Shown here piece by piece: positions 51,436-60,497 of a stretch of DNA of 64,000 nt. Below the pieces are notes generated by a model. It did not search any database. It saw only the letters and a program-made list of their open reading frames with translations, and was not told the origin of the DNA. The stretch's first letter is position 1. Every line of letters begins with the position of its first letter. Made by a program: the position numbers and the translations under genes. This stretch comes from Duganella sp. BJB476 (GTDB taxonomy: Bacteria; Pseudomonadota; Gammaproteobacteria; Burkholderiales; Burkholderiaceae_D): the NCBI RefSeq assembly GCF_003416895.1, contig NZ_QVIO01000005.1, positions 1 to 64,000 of the forward strand, given 5' to 3'.

Positions 51436-51705
51436 TCAACCTCCAGAAAGAGCTTGCAAGATATAGACTTTGGAATGCGGCGCGAGCGCATCGTTCAATA
51501 TTTTTCGCTCACGGGTGCGTTGTCCGTCGATGAAGATGACGACGTTCTCGCGCAGCTGGCCCTGCTCGTCGAGCACGTAGCCGCGCAGCCGGGGATGGTC
51601 GGCAAAGGCGGCGTCGAGGGCGCTGCGCAGATCGGCCGCACTGGTCTCCACCTGCGGCACGGTCATGAAGCGGCCCAGTTGCTGGGTAAAAACAAGTTGC
51701 GCCAT
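51436..51705 (-). CDS. MoaD/ThiS-type ubiquitin-like protein
   Basis: An 89-residue beta-grasp protein ending in the diglycine tail LSGG, with VVIFIDGQRTRERKILNDAL near the C-terminus, as in MoaD and ThiS sulfur carriers. Such proteins are adenylated and thiocarboxylated by E1-like enzymes at the terminal Gly. No E1-like partner, MoaE or ThiG is in the window. It is the first gene of a two-gene operon with the beta-propeller protein, a conserved but poorly understood pair in proteobacteria as far as I recall. Confidence 0.82.
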   Translation of the reverse strand: MAQLVFTQQLGRFMTVPQVETSAADLRSALDAAFADHPRLRGYVLDEQGQLRENVVIFIDGQRTRERKILNDALAPHSKVYILQALSGG

Positions 51706-51793
51706 CGTTATGCTTGTTGGTTTGATCGACGGGATTAGCGATTCTATTCCGGTTTGGCCTAAAATGAAAATGCCTCAACTAACGGAGCACTGC

Positions 51794-52114
51794 ATGACGA
51801 TCACACCGCAAGAGCTGGAACTGCTGATGGAGGAAGTGGAAAAGGAAGATCCGATCGATTTCGCCGACCTGCCGTTCGACGAGCACGATCTGCGCGGCCT
51901 GATCTCCAACCACCTGTGCGAGATGGCCGAGGCGATGGAGAGCTTCAGCGAGGAAGACAAACACCTGACCCTGCTGGCCGTGGCGGCCAAGCTGGTGCTG
52001 GAAAACATGGTGCTGAACATCCAGCTGATGCGGCGCCACGGCGTGCCGCTCAGCGAGTCGACCGACGCGCTACTGAGCCGCCTGCGCAAACGCGACGACG
52101 GCCCAAAAACTTAA
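51794..52114 (+). CDS. Small acidic helical protein
   Basis: A 106-residue all-helical protein rich in Glu and Asp (MEEVEKEDPIDFADLPFDEHDL, then EMAEAMESF and AAKLVLENMVLNIQLMRRHG). The ATG at 51794 follows GGAG by six bases; the longer frame is out of character. I do not recognise a domain. It converges with the AhpD-like gene, overlapping by four bases, and is divergent from the MoaD-like gene. Confidence 0.6.
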   Translation: MTITPQELELLMEEVEKEDPIDFADLPFDEHDLRGLISNHLCEMAEAMESFSEEDKHLTLLAVAAKLVLENMVLNIQLMRRHGVPLSESTDALLSRLRKRDDGPKT

Positions 52115-52647
52115 GGCGCGGCAGGGAAATCCAGCGTCGTCGCGTTGACGCGGTTGAACAGGTTGGTGAACGTGATGGTGGCAATCGCCAGCAGCGTGTC
52201 GACGATCTGCGCGTCACTGTAGCCGGCCTGTCTGACCGCCACCACCACCTCCGCCGGCACCTCGCCGCTGGTGGTGAAAACGGTATGCGCAAAAACCGCC
52301 AGCGCATCGATGCGCGCGTCGCCACTGACCTGACGGTGGCGCACGTTGAGCATCGTCTCGCTGCTCAAGCCGGACTTGCCTCCCGCCAGCGTATGCGCGG
52401 CCAGGCAGTAGTCGCACTGCGCATCCTGGCTCACGGCCAGTTTGACCACCTCCACCTCCTTCGCCGCCAGACTGCTTTTGCGCAGCGCGGCATCCATATT
52501 CAGCGCGGTTTCCAGCGCGACCGGGCTGTTCGTGCCCAGCGTGACATAGGCGTTGGGCACCTTGCCGATCGCTCCCTTGATGGCGGTGAACAATTGCGCA
52601 GCGTGGCCGGTGGCTTCCGAGACAGCTTGAGTGGTCAGACGGGACAT
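52111..52647 (-). CDS. AhpD-like carboxymuconolactone decarboxylase family protein
   Basis: A 178-residue protein of the CMD/AhpD group. The CxxC motif (CDYCLAAH) with the following His is the peroxidatic/proton-relay site of AhpD-like enzymes, which reduce peroxides or serve as alkylhydroperoxidase partners. The ATG has a good site (GAAAGG). It is divergent from the AraC gene, with 110 bp between them, so it may be its target. Confidence 0.85.
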   Translation of the reverse strand: MSRLTTQAVSEATGHAAQLFTAIKGAIGKVPNAYVTLGTNSPVALETALNMDAALRKSSLAAKEVEVVKLAVSQDAQCDYCLAAHTLAGGKSGLSSETMLNVRHRQVSGDARIDALAVFAHTVFTTSGEVPAEVVVAVRQAGYSDAQIVDTLLAIATITFTNLFNRVNATTLDFPAAP

Positions 52648-52757
52648 GATGTTTCCTTTCAGGTGAGTTGGTATGGAAACAGTCTACGGCCACCCGATGA
52701 GATGATGAATGCTCAAACATCGCTATAATTTGCTTATTCGTCTCAACCAAGCTTGCC

Positions 52758-53672
52758 ATGGATACCCTCAGCCACCTGCTCTCGCTGTACCCGATGCGCA
52801 CCGCACTGGACACGCGCTGCCACTTCGGCGCGCCGTGGGTGCTGGATCACGCGGCGACCGCCAGCGGCATCGCGCCCTACCACCTGATCGCGCGCGGCAC
52901 GGCGCTGGTGGACGGCGCCGACGGCCTGACGCTGCAAGCGGGCGACCTGATCGTCTTCCCGCACGGCGGCGCGCACCGCCTCTACATCGGCGATCCCGCG
53001 CAGGCGTCGGCCATGCACAGCGCGCCGGGCCTGCTGCGCTACGAAGGCAACGTCGGCGACGGTCCCAGCACCGATATTCTGTGCGGCGAATTCCGCTTCG
53101 ATGACGACGGCGCCAACGGCCTGTTGGCCGCGCTGCCGCCGATGCTGGTGGTGCGCAGCGCCGACCGCGCCGACGCACAAGGCCTGAACCACCTGATCGC
53201 CATGCTGCAGGCGGAAGCCGAGACGCCGCGCGCAGGCTCGGAAGCCATCGTGCGGCAACTGGCCTCCGCGTTGTTTGCGCTGCTGATACGCAGCTGGCTG
53301 GAGCAGTCGATGACGATACCGGGATTATTCGCGGTGCTGGGGGAACGGCGCCTGCTGGCTGCACTGGACGGCATGCTGTCCGCGCCACAGCGGGCGTGGA
53401 CGCTGGACCAACTGGCGACGGCATGCCATATGTCGCGCGCCACCTTTGCGCGCCTCTTCAAACAAGCGGCCGGCGCCCCACCGGCCGCCGTGCTGACGCA
53501 ACTGCGCATGGCGCAAGCCGCGCGCCTGCTGGACGCCGGCCGGCAGGCAGGCGACGTCGCCGAAGCGGTGGGCTATCAATCGGAAGCGGCCTTCAGCCGC
53601 GCCTTCAAACGCCAGTATCAGGTGGGGCCGGGAGCCTGGAGGCGGCGGGCGCCTCGATCACCAGGTCGGTGA
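52758..53672 (+). CDS. AraC family regulator
   Basis: A 304-residue AraC protein with an N-terminal cupin_6 ligand domain (LTLQAGDLIVFPHGGAHRL) and two C-terminal HTH motifs (LDQLATACHMSRATFARLFKQ and AGDVAEAVGYQSEAAFSRAFKRQYQ). It is divergent from the AhpD-like gene. Its last 68 bp run antisense through the C-terminal codons of the ferredoxin gene; both genes look complete. Confidence 0.85.
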   Translation: MDTLSHLLSLYPMRTALDTRCHFGAPWVLDHAATASGIAPYHLIARGTALVDGADGLTLQAGDLIVFPHGGAHRLYIGDPAQASAMHSAPGLLRYEGNVGDGPSTDILCGEFRFDDDGANGLLAALPPMLVVRSADRADAQGLNHLIAMLQAEAETPRAGSEAIVRQLASALFALLIRSWLEQSMTIPGLFAVLGERRLLAALDGMLSAPQRAWTLDQLATACHMSRATFARLFKQAAGAPPAAVLTQLRMAQAARLLDAGRQAGDVAEAVGYQSEAAFSRAFKRQYQVGPGAWRRRAPRSPGR

Positions 53673-53919
53673 CGGCGATGGCCACGCACGGCAGGATGTA
53701 GCCTTCGCGCTTTTCGTCGAAGCTCAGGCCCGGCCACTCGATCAGGTAGCGCACCGTACCGCTGGTGCTCAGGCAGATGCAGGTGCGGCAGGTGCCGTTG
53801 CGGCAGGAACTGGGCAGGCGCACGCCGGCGCGGTCGGCGCTTTGTAACACCGTCGCCGGCGCTTGCGCGTCGAAGCTCCATCCCTGTCCCGCCAGTGTTA
53901 CCCGTACCGCTTGCTCCAT
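53605..53919 (-). CDS. Plant-type [2Fe-2S] ferredoxin
   Basis: A 104-residue protein of the plant/adrenodoxin fold. Cysteines in SSCRNGTCRTCIC (C-X4-C-X2-C) and LPCVA bind the [2Fe-2S] cluster. It is short and soluble and may donate electrons to an oxygenase. No reductase is adjacent. It could serve the Rieske oxygenase at 62449, but that is 8.5 kb away and is only a guess. Confidence 0.82.
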   Translation of the reverse strand: MEQAVRVTLAGQGWSFDAQAPATVLQSADRAGVRLPSSCRNGTCRTCICLSTSGTVRYLIEWPGLSFDEKREGYILPCVAIAVTDLVIEAPAASRLPAPPDTGV

Positions 53920-53961
53920 GCTGGTTCCCGAATTGCCGTGTCAAACCAGCATGATAAACCC

Positions 53962-55608
53962 TCAGGCCAGCAGCTTCAGCCTCGGCTTGGGTTGGCTCAC
54001 CGGCGCCGCAGCGGGACGCCGAACCGCCAGCCCGCCCTGCAACTTGAACACCGCCATCGCCTGCGACACGCAACGCGTCTGCTGCGCCAGGTTGCCGGCG
54101 GCGGCGGCGGCCTGCTCCACCAGCGCCGCGTTCTGCTGCGTGATGTCGTCGATCTGTATCACCGCCTGGTTGACCTGGACGATGCCGTCGCTCTGCTCGC
54201 GGGTCGAGTTCGAAATCTCCTCCATCACGCGCGACACCCGGTCCACCGATTCGATCACCTGGCTCATCGTCATGCCGGCGCTGGTGGTCAGTGCCGTGCC
54301 GGCCTGCACCTTCAGGATCGACTGGTCGATCAGCACCTTGATTTCCTTGGCGGCCGTGGCCGAACGCTGCGCCAGGTTGCGCACCTCGCTGGCCACCACG
54401 GCGAAGCCGCGTCCTTCCTCGCCGGCGCGCGCCGCTTCCACCGCCGCGTTCAACGCCAGGATATTGGTCTGGAACGCGATGCCGTCGATCAGGCCAATGA
54501 TGTCGAGCACCTTGTTCGACGAGGCGCTGATGTCGACCATCGTCGACACCACCTGCGACACGATGCTGCCGCCCTGCGCCGCCACCGCCGACGCGCGCTC
54601 GGCCAGTTCATTGGCGCTGGCCACATTGCTGGCGCTCTGCTGGACGGTCGACGTCAGCTGCTCCATGCTGGCCGCGGTCTGCTGCAAACTGGAGGCCTGC
54701 GACTCGGTGCGCCCCGACAGATCGAGATTGCCGTCGGCGATTTCGCCGGTCGCCACCGAGATCTCGTCGAAGTTGGCGCGCACGTCGCCGATGATGCTGT
54801 GCAGGTTGATATTGGTCTGCCGCAGCGCCGCCAACAACTGTCCCATTTCGTCGTCGCGCTGGATCGCGAAAGTCGCCGTCAGGTCGCCGCCCGCCATCAT
54901 GCGCGCCGCGCGCGTCGCCTCGCGCAGCGGCAGCGCCAGGTTCAGATACAGGCTGCGGCCAAACCACACCATGCCCAGCATGGCGCCCAGCGCCAGCGCC
55001 CCCATCCAGCTGCGCGCCGCGTTGATGCCCGCATCGTCCAAACCCAGCAAGGCAAAGGCCAGCAAGGCCAGCACGCCGCCAGTCAGCAGCGTGGCCGCAC
55101 CGATCTGACGCGTCAGTGGCATCTTCAGCATGCCCATCAGCCGCGCCACAATGCCGGTCGCCACCACGCGCCCGTTGACGATGCGCAACCGGCGCGGATT
55201 GCCCGCCTTGAATTGGCGATACAGCTCGTCCGCCTCGCGCACCTGCTCGCGACTGGGCTTGGTCCGCACCGACAGGTAGCCGACCGGCTTGCCCTGCTCG
55301 ATCACCGGCGTGACGTTCGCCATCACCCAATAGTAGTCGCCGTTCTTGCAGCGATTCTTCACCAGGCCGGTCCACGGCATGCCGTCGCGGATGGTCCGCC
55401 ACAAATCGGCAAAGGCTTCGACCGGCATGTCGGGATGACGCACGATGTTCTGCGGCGCGCCGATCAGTTCCTGCTCCGTGAAGCCGCTGACCTCGATGAA
55501 ATAGGGATTCGCGTAGTTGATGTTGCCCTGCAAATCCGTGCTGGAGACGATGGTCTTGCCATCGTCCATCAGGTATTCGTTTTGAGTGATTGGACTGTTG
55601 ATGCGCAT
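53962..55608 (-). CDS. Aer-like methyl-accepting chemotaxis protein
   Basis: A 548-residue chemoreceptor with no periplasmic domain. An N-terminal PAS domain (about residues 10-115, with LQGNINYANPYFIEVSGFTEQE) of the Aer type precedes two membrane helices (ATLLTGGVLALLAFALLGL; MGALALGAMLGMVWFG), a HAMP domain and the signalling module (FQTNILALNAAVEAARAGEEG). Aer proteins sense redox or oxygen via FAD bound to PAS. The ribosome site is AAAGGAACGGCC. Confidence 0.92.
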   Translation of the reverse strand: MRINSPITQNEYLMDDGKTIVSSTDLQGNINYANPYFIEVSGFTEQELIGAPQNIVRHPDMPVEAFADLWRTIRDGMPWTGLVKNRCKNGDYYWVMANVTPVIEQGKPVGYLSVRTKPSREQVREADELYRQFKAGNPRRLRIVNGRVVATGIVARLMGMLKMPLTRQIGAATLLTGGVLALLAFALLGLDDAGINAARSWMGALALGAMLGMVWFGRSLYLNLALPLREATRAARMMAGGDLTATFAIQRDDEMGQLLAALRQTNINLHSIIGDVRANFDEISVATGEIADGNLDLSGRTESQASSLQQTAASMEQLTSTVQQSASNVASANELAERASAVAAQGGSIVSQVVSTMVDISASSNKVLDIIGLIDGIAFQTNILALNAAVEAARAGEEGRGFAVVASEVRNLAQRSATAAKEIKVLIDQSILKVQAGTALTTSAGMTMSQVIESVDRVSRVMEEISNSTREQSDGIVQVNQAVIQIDDITQQNAALVEQAAAAAGNLAQQTRCVSQAMAVFKLQGGLAVRRPAAAPVSQPKPRLKLLA

Positions 55609-55804
55609 GGCCGTTCCTTTTTTATATTTGGGAAAAGGGCGTGCCGGGGTTTGGGGAGCGCCATCGGCCAGTGGCCAACGAGTCCAGAATAGTTAGGTTT
55701 TCCCCGCAACAAAGTCACCAATTGTCGCAGGGAATTTTTACTGCTGGTTTTTATTGTCCGTTTTTGATCTACATCAATTTTGCTGTGCATGAACGCAACA
55801 ACTG

Positions 55805-56731
55805 TCAGTCCGGCTTGAAGTTTTGGCCAAGAGACATTGGTTTATTCAGCAGGATTGTTTGCGGATTTCGGCAAATGATGACTAGCACCACGATAGTAGC
55901 GAGGTAGGGCAGCATCGACAAAAACTCCGACGGGATGTCCAGCCCCATGCCCTGCCCGTGGAACTGCAACACCGTCACGCCGCCAAACAGATAGGCGCCC
56001 ACCATCACGCCGCGCGGCTTCCACGTCGCGAACACCACCTGCGCCAGCGCGATCCAGCCGCGTCCCGCCGTCATGCCCTCGACCCACATCGGCGTCAGCG
56101 CCAGCGACAGGTAGGCGCCGCCCAGGCCGGCCATGGCGCCGCCGAACAGCACCGTGCCGTAACGCAGGCCGATCACCGGATAACCGATCGCATGGGCGCT
56201 GTGCGGCGACTCGCCCACCGCGCGCACCACCAAGCCGATGTGGGTGCGCGCCAGCACCCAGCCGATCAGCACCACCAGCAGCACCGAGCCATACACCATC
56301 GCGTCAAAGCGGAACAGCAGCGGCCCGACAAACGGCAGGTCGGACAGCAACGGGAAGTGCAGGTGTGGCATCGGCTCCACCGTCTGCCCTACCAGCCCGC
56401 GCCCCATGAAGGCCGACAGCCCGATGCCGAACAAAGTCAGCGCCAGCCCGGTGGCCACCTGGTTCGTTTGCAGCGTCAACACAAGGAAGCCGAAGATCAG
56501 CGACATCAGCATGCCGGCTGCAATCGCCGCCAATAGCCCCAGCCACATCTGCCCCGTGCCCAAGGTGACGCCGAAGCCCACCACGGCGCCGACCAGCATC
56601 ATGCCCTCCATGCCCAAATTGAGCACGCCGGAACGCTCGGTCACCAGCTCGCCCATCGAGGCCACCACCAGCGGCGTGGCGGCGCCCGCCGTGCTGGCGA
56701 GGAAGGCGATTAACAGTTCGGTGCTGATCAT
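55805..56731 (-). CDS. BMP-type ABC transporter permease (second)
   Basis: A 308-residue permease of the BPD_transp_2 family with eight or more membrane helices (LVVASMGELVTERSGVLNLGMEGMM). This permease type works with PnrA/BMP binding proteins to import nucleosides. It starts at the ATG at 56731, whose codon overlaps the stop of the first permease (ATGA). A longer open frame upstream lies in the other permease gene. Confidence 0.88.
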   Translation of the reverse strand: MISTELLIAFLASTAGAATPLVVASMGELVTERSGVLNLGMEGMMLVGAVVGFGVTLGTGQMWLGLLAAIAAGMLMSLIFGFLVLTLQTNQVATGLALTLFGIGLSAFMGRGLVGQTVEPMPHLHFPLLSDLPFVGPLLFRFDAMVYGSVLLVVLIGWVLARTHIGLVVRAVGESPHSAHAIGYPVIGLRYGTVLFGGAMAGLGGAYLSLALTPMWVEGMTAGRGWIALAQVVFATWKPRGVMVGAYLFGGVTVLQFHGQGMGLDIPSEFLSMLPYLATIVVLVIICRNPQTILLNKPMSLGQNFKPD

Positions 56732-57816
56732 GCGGGTTCTCCAGCGGTGACAGGCAAGTGGCGCTTGCGCGGCTTGAAGCGGTAATGAATGAACAGGTCC
56801 GCCGCCAGCAGGTAGAACAGCAGCAGGCCCTGGAACATGCCGGTGATGGCTGACGGCACCTGCAGCTCGATCTGCGCCGTCTCGCCGCCGATGTACAGCA
56901 GCGACATCAACAACGCCGACAGCACCACGCCCAGCGGATGCAAGCGTCCGACGTAGGCGACGATGATGGCCGCGAAGCCATAGCCGGCCGACACCGACGG
57001 CTGCATCTGCCCCAGCGGCCCCGCCACTTCGCCGACGCCGGCGATGCCGGACAAGGCGCCGCTGACCATGAAGGCCAGCCACACATTGCGCGGTTCGCTG
57101 AAGCCGGCGTACAACGCGGCGGCAGGCGCCATGCCGCTGACCTGCATGCGGTAGCCGGCGAACGTGTGCTTGCAGAAGAACCAGGCCGCCACCGCCGCGA
57201 CCAGCGACAGGATGAAGGCCGCGTTCAGGCGCAAGCCTTCCACCAGCAGCGGCAAGGTGGCCGAGTCGCTGAACATCTTCGACTGCGGGAAGTTGAAGCC
57301 GGCCGGATCGCGCATCGGCCCGTGCACCAGGTAGCTCAGCAAGTGATACGCCACGTACACCAGCATCAGGCTGACGAGAATCTCGCTGGTGTTGAAGCGC
57401 GTGCGCAGCAGCGCGGGAATCGCCGCCCACAGCATGCCGCCCAGCGCACCCGCCAGCAGCATCAGCGGCAACACCCACCATGCCTGCACCTCGTCGAAAT
57501 ACAGCGCCACCGCGCCGGCGGCGATCGCGCCCACCGTCAGCTGGCCATCGGCGCCGATGTTGGCGACGTTGGCGCGGAAGCCGATCGCCAGGCCCACGCC
57601 GCACAGGATCAGCGGCGTCGCCTTCAGCAGCAATTCGCCGACGCCGTACAGCGTGGTCCACGGCTTGATGAAGTAGACGTAGAAGGCATGCAGCGGCTCC
57701 TGCCCCAAAAAGAAGAACAGCACGGAGCCGGTCACCAGCATGGCCGCCGCCGCGATCAGCGGCGACGCCAGCATCATCGAACGCGATGGTTCGGGACGTC
57801 GTTCAAGCCGCGACAT
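56728..57816 (-). CDS. BMP-type ABC transporter permease (first)
   Basis: A 362-residue BPD_transp_2 permease. It is longer than its partner and has the typical segment VGLAIGFRANVANIGADGQL. It forms the membrane pore with the second permease. It overlaps both neighbours: 14 bp with the ATPase gene and 4 bp with the second permease. A nucleoside substrate is expected from the BMP binding protein. Confidence 0.88.
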   Translation of the reverse strand: MSRLERRPEPSRSMMLASPLIAAAAMLVTGSVLFFFLGQEPLHAFYVYFIKPWTTLYGVGELLLKATPLILCGVGLAIGFRANVANIGADGQLTVGAIAAGAVALYFDEVQAWWVLPLMLLAGALGGMLWAAIPALLRTRFNTSEILVSLMLVYVAYHLLSYLVHGPMRDPAGFNFPQSKMFSDSATLPLLVEGLRLNAAFILSLVAAVAAWFFCKHTFAGYRMQVSGMAPAAALYAGFSEPRNVWLAFMVSGALSGIAGVGEVAGPLGQMQPSVSAGYGFAAIIVAYVGRLHPLGVVLSALLMSLLYIGGETAQIELQVPSAITGMFQGLLLFYLLAADLFIHYRFKPRKRHLPVTAGEPA

Positions 57817-59344
57817 GTTCTGCTCCCTGGTAATCGAAATCGCCGCTCATCCACACGCCGATCTGGTTGATGCTGGTGCCTGCGGCCCGCACCACTTGCG
57901 ACAAGCGGCCATCCGCCAGCACGGCGATGCGGTCGCTCATCATGAACAATTCGTCCAGCTCCTCCGACAACACCAGCACCGCCACGCCCTGGTCGCGCAT
58001 ATCGATGATGGCCTGCCGTATCAGCATGGCGGCGCCGATGTCCACGCCCCAAGTCGGCTGCGCGAACACCATCACCTTCGGCGTCAGCGCGATCTCGCGG
58101 CCGACGATAAACTTCTGCAGATTGCCGCCCGAAAGACTGGCCGCCGCAGACTGCTCGCCACCGCACTTGACGTTGAAGCGCTCGATCACCTTGCGCGCGA
58201 ACTCGCGCACCGCGCCGCGCTGTATCAGGCCGCGCTTGACCATGCCGGTGTTGGCGGCCGGCAGATAGCCGGTCAGCAGCGCGTTATCGGCCAGCGACAG
58301 GTCGGGCACGGCGCCGCGCCCAAGGCGCTCCTCCGGCACGAAGCCCAGTCCCAACTGGCGGCGCTGCGCCGCATTGAGCCTGCCCACGTCCTGCCCGCAC
58401 AGGCGGATCGCGCCACTGCCCACAGCCAGCGCGCGCTCGCCGGAGATGGCTTTCAATAGTTCCTGCTGGCCGTTGCCGGAAATGCCGGCGATGCCGACGA
58501 TCTCGCCGCTGCGCAGCGCCAGGCTGATGTCCTTCAAGCGCGTGCCGAACGGATCGTCGCTGCGCACATTGAGTTTTTCGAGCGCCAGCAGCACCTCGCC
58601 GGGCTCGCGCGGCTCGTGCACGCATACCGGCAGCTCGCGGCCTATCATCAACTCCGCCAGCGACTTGGCGCTTTCCTCTTTCGGATTGGCGGTGCCGGAA
58701 ACGCGCCCCGCGCGCAGCACGGTGGCCTTGTCGCACAGGGCCTGGATTTCATCGAGCTTGTGGCTGATATACAGGATGCTGACGCCTTCGGAGGCCAGGC
58801 GTCGCAGCGATTCGAACAGCTTGAGCACCGCGTCCGGCGTCAGCACCGAGGTCGGCTCGTCCATGATCAGCAGGCGTGGCGACTGCAACAGGCAGCGCAC
58901 GATCTCCACCCGCTGCCGCTCGCCCACCGACATGCTGTGCACCAGCCGTTGCGGGTCCAGCGGCAAACCGTATTGTTCGGAGACGGCGCGGATGCGCGGC
59001 GCCAGCGCGGCCGGCGCGATCTTCTCGTCCAGCGCCAGCGCGATATTCTCGGCCACGGTCAGCGTCTCGAACAACGCGAAGTGCTGGAACACCATGCCGA
59101 TGCCCAGCTTGCGCGCGTCGTGCGGCGAATGGATGTGGACCTGCTTCCCCTCCCACATGATCTGGCCTTCATCGGGTTTGGTCACGCCGTAGATGATCTT
59201 CATCAGCGTACTCTTGCCGGCGCCGTTCTCGCCCAGCACGGCGTGGATTTCGCCCGGCATCACGGTCAGGTCGACGGCGGCATTGGCCACCACGGAAGGG
59301 TAAATCTTGGAGATGCCCAGCATCTTCAGGCGCGGCTCTGTCAT
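57803..59344 (-). CDS. BMP-type ABC transporter double ATPase
   Basis: A 513-residue protein with two ABC domains: Walker A GENGAGKSTL near residue 40, SVGERQRVEI and LLIMDEPTSVLTP in the first half, GISGNGQQELLKAI and LSGGNLQKFIVGREI in the second half. The second half has a degenerate Walker A, as usual in this family (NupO/YufO type). It powers purine nucleoside import. The ATG at 59344 follows GAGGGAAGCGCCG. Two ATACAAA repeats stand upstream. Confidence 0.92.
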   Translation of the reverse strand: MTEPRLKMLGISKIYPSVVANAAVDLTVMPGEIHAVLGENGAGKSTLMKIIYGVTKPDEGQIMWEGKQVHIHSPHDARKLGIGMVFQHFALFETLTVAENIALALDEKIAPAALAPRIRAVSEQYGLPLDPQRLVHSMSVGERQRVEIVRCLLQSPRLLIMDEPTSVLTPDAVLKLFESLRRLASEGVSILYISHKLDEIQALCDKATVLRAGRVSGTANPKEESAKSLAELMIGRELPVCVHEPREPGEVLLALEKLNVRSDDPFGTRLKDISLALRSGEIVGIAGISGNGQQELLKAISGERALAVGSGAIRLCGQDVGRLNAAQRRQLGLGFVPEERLGRGAVPDLSLADNALLTGYLPAANTGMVKRGLIQRGAVREFARKVIERFNVKCGGEQSAAASLSGGNLQKFIVGREIALTPKVMVFAQPTWGVDIGAAMLIRQAIIDMRDQGVAVLVLSEELDELFMMSDRIAVLADGRLSQVVRAAGTSINQIGVWMSGDFDYQGAEHVAA

Positions 59345-59360
59345 CGGCGCTTCCCTCATC

Positions 59361-59380
59361 GTATACAAATTGAATACAAA
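59361..59380. promoter_or_regulatory. Repeated ATACAAA motif, putative GntR site
   Basis: GTATACAAA (59361-59369) and GAATACAAA (59372-59380) are direct repeats spaced 11 bp, one helical turn. Related sequences lie at CAATACAAG (59523-59531), and GGATACAAA (60436-60444) before the Tsx-like gene. A GntR regulator encoded between the two transcription units may bind them. Confidence 0.5.
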
Positions 59381-59620
59381 AACAGACGCAATTAACATGC
59401 CAGTCACGATCCGCCTGAAACGCGCTATTTTGGGCGGAAGAGTGCACTAAATATGACACACTTCCTCACCAAAAACGTGCGCAACGTTCAAAAATGAGGA
59501 CAGAACAAAGTACTTTCGTACACAATACAAGACAGCTTTAGCGCAATCGTTGTACACGATGTAGTTAGCATGGTTCCTGCTTTATGCAGTGTGAGTACCA
59601 CCCTCACGGAGAATCGATCG

Positions 59621-60373
59621 ATGCCATCACCAGGCAAACGCAAACCTCGCAAGGCCGAAGCTGCGGCCATCGCCGTGGGCGCGCCTGCCGCCACCAAGCG
59701 CGGCACCACCGCCGTCGACCTGCGCATCTATCGCGCGGTCGTCAACGCCGTCATGAGCCACCGCCTGCCTCCCGGCACCCACCTGGGCGAAGCCGATTTC
59801 TGCGAACTGTATCAAGTCAGCCGCACCACCGTGCGCAAGGCGCTGCAAAGGCTGGCGCACGACCACATCATCGAGCTGCGGCCCAATCGCGGCGCGGTGA
59901 TCGCCTCGCCCACGCCGGAGGAAGCGCGCGACATCTTCGCAGCCCGCCGCGCCATCGAACGGGAGATCGTGCCGCTGGTGATACGCAACGCCACCCCCGC
60001 CTCGCTCAAGCAGATCCGCGCCGCGCTGCACGCCGAGGACCAGGCCCGCCGCACCGGCGACCGCGCCGGCTGGATACGCCTCGGCGGCGAGTTCCACATC
60101 CTGCTGGCGGAACTGGCCGGCAACCAGGTGCTGCAACGCTTCATGGCGGAGCTGGTGTCGCGCTGCTCGCTGATCATCGCCCTGTACGAAGCGCCCGGCG
60201 CCACCATGTGCGAGAACGACGAGCACCAGGACCTGGCCACCCTGATCGAGCAGGGAAAAATCAAGGAGGCCACCCATTTGATCGAGCACCACCTGCTGGA
60301 AATCGAAGCGCGCCTGCATCTGAATGAGCAGGACAAGAAAGTGAATCTGGCCGAGGCGCTGTCCGGGTATTAG
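59621..60373 (+). CDS. GntR family regulator (FCD type)
   Basis: A 250-residue GntR protein. The winged helix (VSRTTVRKALQRLAHDHIIELRPNRGAVI) is typical, followed by an FCD ligand domain (FAARRAIEREIVPLVIRNATP; HILLAELAGN). The ATG at 59621 follows GGAGAATCGATCG. The first 30 residues are basic and unordered. Divergent from the ABC operon and ahead of the Tsx/BMP genes, it most likely controls purine or nucleoside uptake and catabolism. Confidence 0.88.
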   Translation: MPSPGKRKPRKAEAAAIAVGAPAATKRGTTAVDLRIYRAVVNAVMSHRLPPGTHLGEADFCELYQVSRTTVRKALQRLAHDHIIELRPNRGAVIASPTPEEARDIFAARRAIEREIVPLVIRNATPASLKQIRAALHAEDQARRTGDRAGWIRLGGEFHILLAELAGNQVLQRFMAELVSRCSLIIALYEAPGATMCENDEHQDLATLIEQGKIKEATHLIEHHLLEIEARLHLNEQDKKVNLAEALSGY

Positions 60374-60435
60374 CGGCGTGGCCCAGGAATTGCTAGAGAA
60401 GTCGATGAGATTGAATCCAATCGCCACAACGAATT

Positions 60436-60460
60436 GGATACAAAAGAAGTTCTTACAAAC
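60436..60460 (+). promoter_or_regulatory. Second ATACAAA-type site upstream of Tsx-like gene
   Basis: GGATACAAA (60436-60444) and CTTACAAAC (60452-60460) resemble the pair before the ABC operon. This supports a shared operator for the GntR protein. Confidence 0.45.
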
Positions 60461-60497
60461 CGTACTGTCCACTTTATCTCACTGAATGGAGTTCATG

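Noticed and set aside
55805..57661. One long fused permease
   Set aside because: Two separate permeases with an ATGA overlap explain the frame; the upstream part is a shifted frame of the first permease gene.
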